Assembly (NCBI GenBank): GCA_958295825.1
Contig: OY282375.1
Location: 2,217,489-2,281,488 of the forward strand
DNA from: an uncultured Candidatus Entotheonella sp.
Lineage (GTDB): Bacteria > Tectomicrobia > Entotheonellia > Entotheonellales > Entotheonellaceae
DNA: 64,000 bases
Direction of reading: 5' to 3'
Below the pieces are notes generated by a model. The model did not search any database and was not told the DNA's origin. It saw only the letters and a program-made list of their open reading frames with translations. Both the position numbers and the translations under genes were made by a program. This document shows, piece after piece, positions 62,384-64,000 of the stretch (positions are counted from its first letter, which is position 1; every line of letters starts with the position of its first letter).

Positions 62384-63103
62384 ATGTGCGGTCGTTTCAC
62401 CCAGCAACTGACCGAAGGCGAAATGCACGACCTGTACGGTGTGACGCAACCGACCCTGCCGCTGGATTTGCCGCCGCGCTACAACGGTGCGCCGACGCAG
62501 GACTTCTCAGCGTGTCGGCTCGATGAGACGGGGCGCCGTGTCGTCACCAGGTTGCGTTGGGGACTGGTGCCGTTCTGGGCGAAGGACGTCGGGATAGGGG
62601 CGCGGTTGATCAACGCGCGGGCGGAGACGGTGAGCGACAAGCCGGCGTACCGGGCAGCCTTTCGCGCGCGCCGGTGTCTGGTGCCGGCCAATGGCTGGTT
62701 CGAGTGGCAGCGCGCCGGGCGTGGCAAGCAGCCGTGGTTTGTCGCCCTGGCGGACGGTTCACCAGTCTCGTTCGCGGCGTTGTGGGAACGCTGGGACAAG
62801 GCGGGCGATGGTCTGGAAACCTTCACCATCATCACCACGGAAGCCTGCGAGAGTCTGACGGATATCCATCACCGGCAACCCGCGATCATCCACCCCGACC
62901 ATGTTGCCGATTGGCTCGATCCCACTTTGCGGCTCGAGCAACTCCTCGATCTGGTGCGTGAACCTTGCACCGGCCCCTTCGAGAAACGCCCCCTCAGCAC
63001 CCGGGTGAACAGCGTTACCAACAACGACGCAGCCATCCTGACCCCGGCGCGGCTGGCCACGTCGCACAGTCCTGCGGAGCCAGGGTTGTTTGACCGGATG
63101 TAG
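62384..63103 (+). CDS. SRAP-domain protein (YedK/HMCES)
   Basis: The protein has 239 residues. The catalytic Cys2 of MCGRFTQQL forms a DNA-protein crosslink at abasic sites. The Asn in PRYNGAPTQD, Glu in GWFEWQRAG and His in IHHRQPAIIHP complete the SRAP active site. The protein protects abasic sites in single-stranded DNA. It lies 15 bases after the TrlF-like gene, so it may be cotranscribed with the island, though it also occurs outside islands. Confidence 0.95.
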   Translation: MCGRFTQQLTEGEMHDLYGVTQPTLPLDLPPRYNGAPTQDFSACRLDETGRRVVTRLRWGLVPFWAKDVGIGARLINARAETVSDKPAYRAAFRARRCLVPANGWFEWQRAGRGKQPWFVALADGSPVSFAALWERWDKAGDGLETFTIITTEACESLTDIHHRQPAIIHPDHVADWLDPTLRLEQLLDLVREPCTGPFEKRPLSTRVNSVTNNDAAILTPARLATSHSPAEPGLFDRM

Positions 63104-63188
63104 GTTGGACAGCCGCAGGCGTAATCCAACAGCAGAAGGCCGCGTGACGCGGTGGAATGTCGGATTACGCGGCGCTGATTCGACCTAC
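63100..63188. repeat. Extragenic repeat after yedK
   Basis: GTAGGTTGGA (63100-63109) and TTCGACCTAC (63179-63188) are inverted arms around GGCGTAATCC and GGATTACGCGGCGC segments. This resembles the common GTAGGTTGGRTTAGCG-type extragenic repeat of proteobacteria and may end transcription of the island. The remaining 63189-63246 shows nothing. Confidence 0.6.
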
Positions 63189-63246
63189 AGTTCTGCTTCG
63201 GGTTTTGTCTCAGGTTGTAGTCATTTCATTAGATCAGACAGGGAAC

Positions 63247-64000
63247 TCACGGGTTCAGCGCCGCCGCCATGGCCAGCACGCGCTGGGCGGATTCGACGAT
63301 GGGGTAGTCGATGAACTGACCGTCGAGCTGGATGGAGGCGAGACCGTCGGCTTCGGCTTGGGTAAAGGCATCGACGACGCGGGTGGCGAAGGCGATTTCG
63401 GCGGCCGAGGGGGAGAAGACGGTATTGATCGGCTCGACCTGGCTGGGGTGGATAGCCATCTTGCCCTGAAAACCGAGTTGCTTGGCGGTGCGGGCGCTGC
63501 GGGTAAGACCGCGTGGGTCGCGCAGGTCGACCCAGACGGTGTCGAGGGGCGGTTCGAGGCCGGCGGCACGGGAGGCGACGACGAGGGCCGAGCGGGCGTA
63601 CTGGCTTTCGATTTCGCGCCGCGACCAGGCGACGCCGATGTCGCGGGTGAAATCGCCGGCGCCGAAGGCGAGGCGTTTGACGCGCGCGCCGGAGGCGGCG
63701 ATGTCGTAAGCGCGCTGCACGGCGAGAGCGGTCTCGATAATGGGAATAGCGTCAACGCTGCCGGGCGCGAGGCCGTGCTGCACTTCCAGCTCTTGCAGCA
63801 GGGTGTCGGCGCGGCGCAGGTCGGCGGGCGATTCCACCTTGGGCAGGATGATGCCCGCCAGACCGGCCCGCACCACCGCGGCCAGGTCCGCCTCACCGAT
63901 GGGCTGTGAGAATCCTGCCGTGGCCACCAACGGGTTGACGCGCACGTACACGGGGCACGTGTCGATAGCGCCGACCGCGTCGCGCACCGCTTGCCGGGTG
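63247..64000 (-). CDS. HpcH/HpaI-type CoA-ester lyase (citrate-lyase beta-like), partial
   Basis: The frame reads from the window edge to a stop at 63247, so the start lies outside the window. Blocks present are PVYVRVNPLVA, GIILPKVESPADL, AIPIIETALAVQRAY, RLAFGAGDFTRDIGVAWSRR and KMAIHPSQVEPIN. These define the beta-methylmalyl-CoA/citrate-lyase-beta family, which cleaves CoA thioesters such as malyl-CoA. The metal-site Glu in PKVES and Asp in GAGDF are present. The substrate is uncertain. Confidence 0.88.
   Translation of the reverse strand, partial: TRQAVRDAVGAIDTCPVYVRVNPLVATAGFSQPIGEADLAAVVRAGLAGIILPKVESPADLRRADTLLQELEVQHGLAPGSVDAIPIIETALAVQRAYDIAASGARVKRLAFGAGDFTRDIGVAWSRREIESQYARSALVVASRAAGLEPPLDTVWVDLRDPRGLTRSARTAKQLGFQGKMAIHPSQVEPINTVFSPSAAEIAFATRVVDAFTQAEADGLASIQLDGQFIDYPIVESAQRVLAMAAALNP

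Noticed and set aside
47716-63246. Attachment-site duplication for the island at tRNA-Asn
   Set aside because: I searched by eye for the tRNA 3' end (GGTTCGAGTCC..GGGGA) near 62.4-63.3 kb and saw no copy, and no integrase gene is in the island.
1-64000. CRISPR arrays
   Set aside because: No series of short regularly spaced direct repeats was seen; the only long direct repeat is the hsdS pair.

Overview
The window is a GC-rich stretch of a Gram-negative-type bacterial chromosome, densely coding on both strands. It carries exported c-type cytochromes, an Fe/Mn superoxide dismutase, a DsbA-like exported protein, queG, def, thyA, tmk, lipA and moaA. GTG and TTG starts are frequent, and there are several REP-like inverted repeats. 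The one tRNA has no encoded CCA. I read this as an uncultured or poorly sampled proteobacterium-like heterotroph. The sequence alone does not let me name a genus.

Left part (1-31 kb): mainly metabolism. It holds a gamma-glutamyltransferase start, sodB, a di-heme peroxidase, an IS5-family element interrupted by a MITE, moaA, and a PepSY / helical-repeat / FGE-like operon (5.5-8.8 kb). These are followed by a lactonase-type propeller, an FGGY sugar kinase, a cytochrome c, and two enolase-superfamily enzymes. Then come nnrD, otsB, an MDR dehydrogenase, PhzF, DUF523/DUF1722, PAC2, tmk, larE, lipA and an XdhC-type protein. Decayed genes sit between them: a controller-like HTH gene with a broken restriction-endonuclease-like partner, an antitoxin remnant, and a frameshifted membrane-TPR gene.

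Middle (31-47.7 kb): an orphan MmeI-like fused restriction-methylation enzyme is flanked by a vapC remnant. A small graveyard follows (IS1595 transposase, higA and vapC pieces fused to each other). Next are a run of ordinary genes (thyA, DsbA-like, SirB1-like) and a co-directional block: HpaB-type monooxygenase, flavin reductase, acyl-CoA-dehydrogenase-like protein, CinA-like protein, PduO and def. queG converges on def.

Right part (47.7-63 kb): immediately downstream of tRNA-Asn lies a co-directional defence island. Its order is hsdM, DUF6883 + DUF4926, antitoxin and truncated PIN gene, a chimeric hsdS, a 55-aa ORF, a DUF1828-type gene, a decayed second copy of the hsdR 5' end, an OLD-like ATPase/TOPRIM gene, hsdR, a YgjP-type zinc peptidase, a TrlF-like PHP-SMC ATPase and an SRAP (YedK) protein. 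The most striking points are the hsdS gene, whose two target-recognition halves are an exact 450-bp direct duplication joined to a foreign 43-residue N-terminus, and the duplicated hsdR start flanking the ATPase gene. Both look like recent modular rearrangement of a type I restriction locus. The window ends in a CoA-ester lyase running off the edge.
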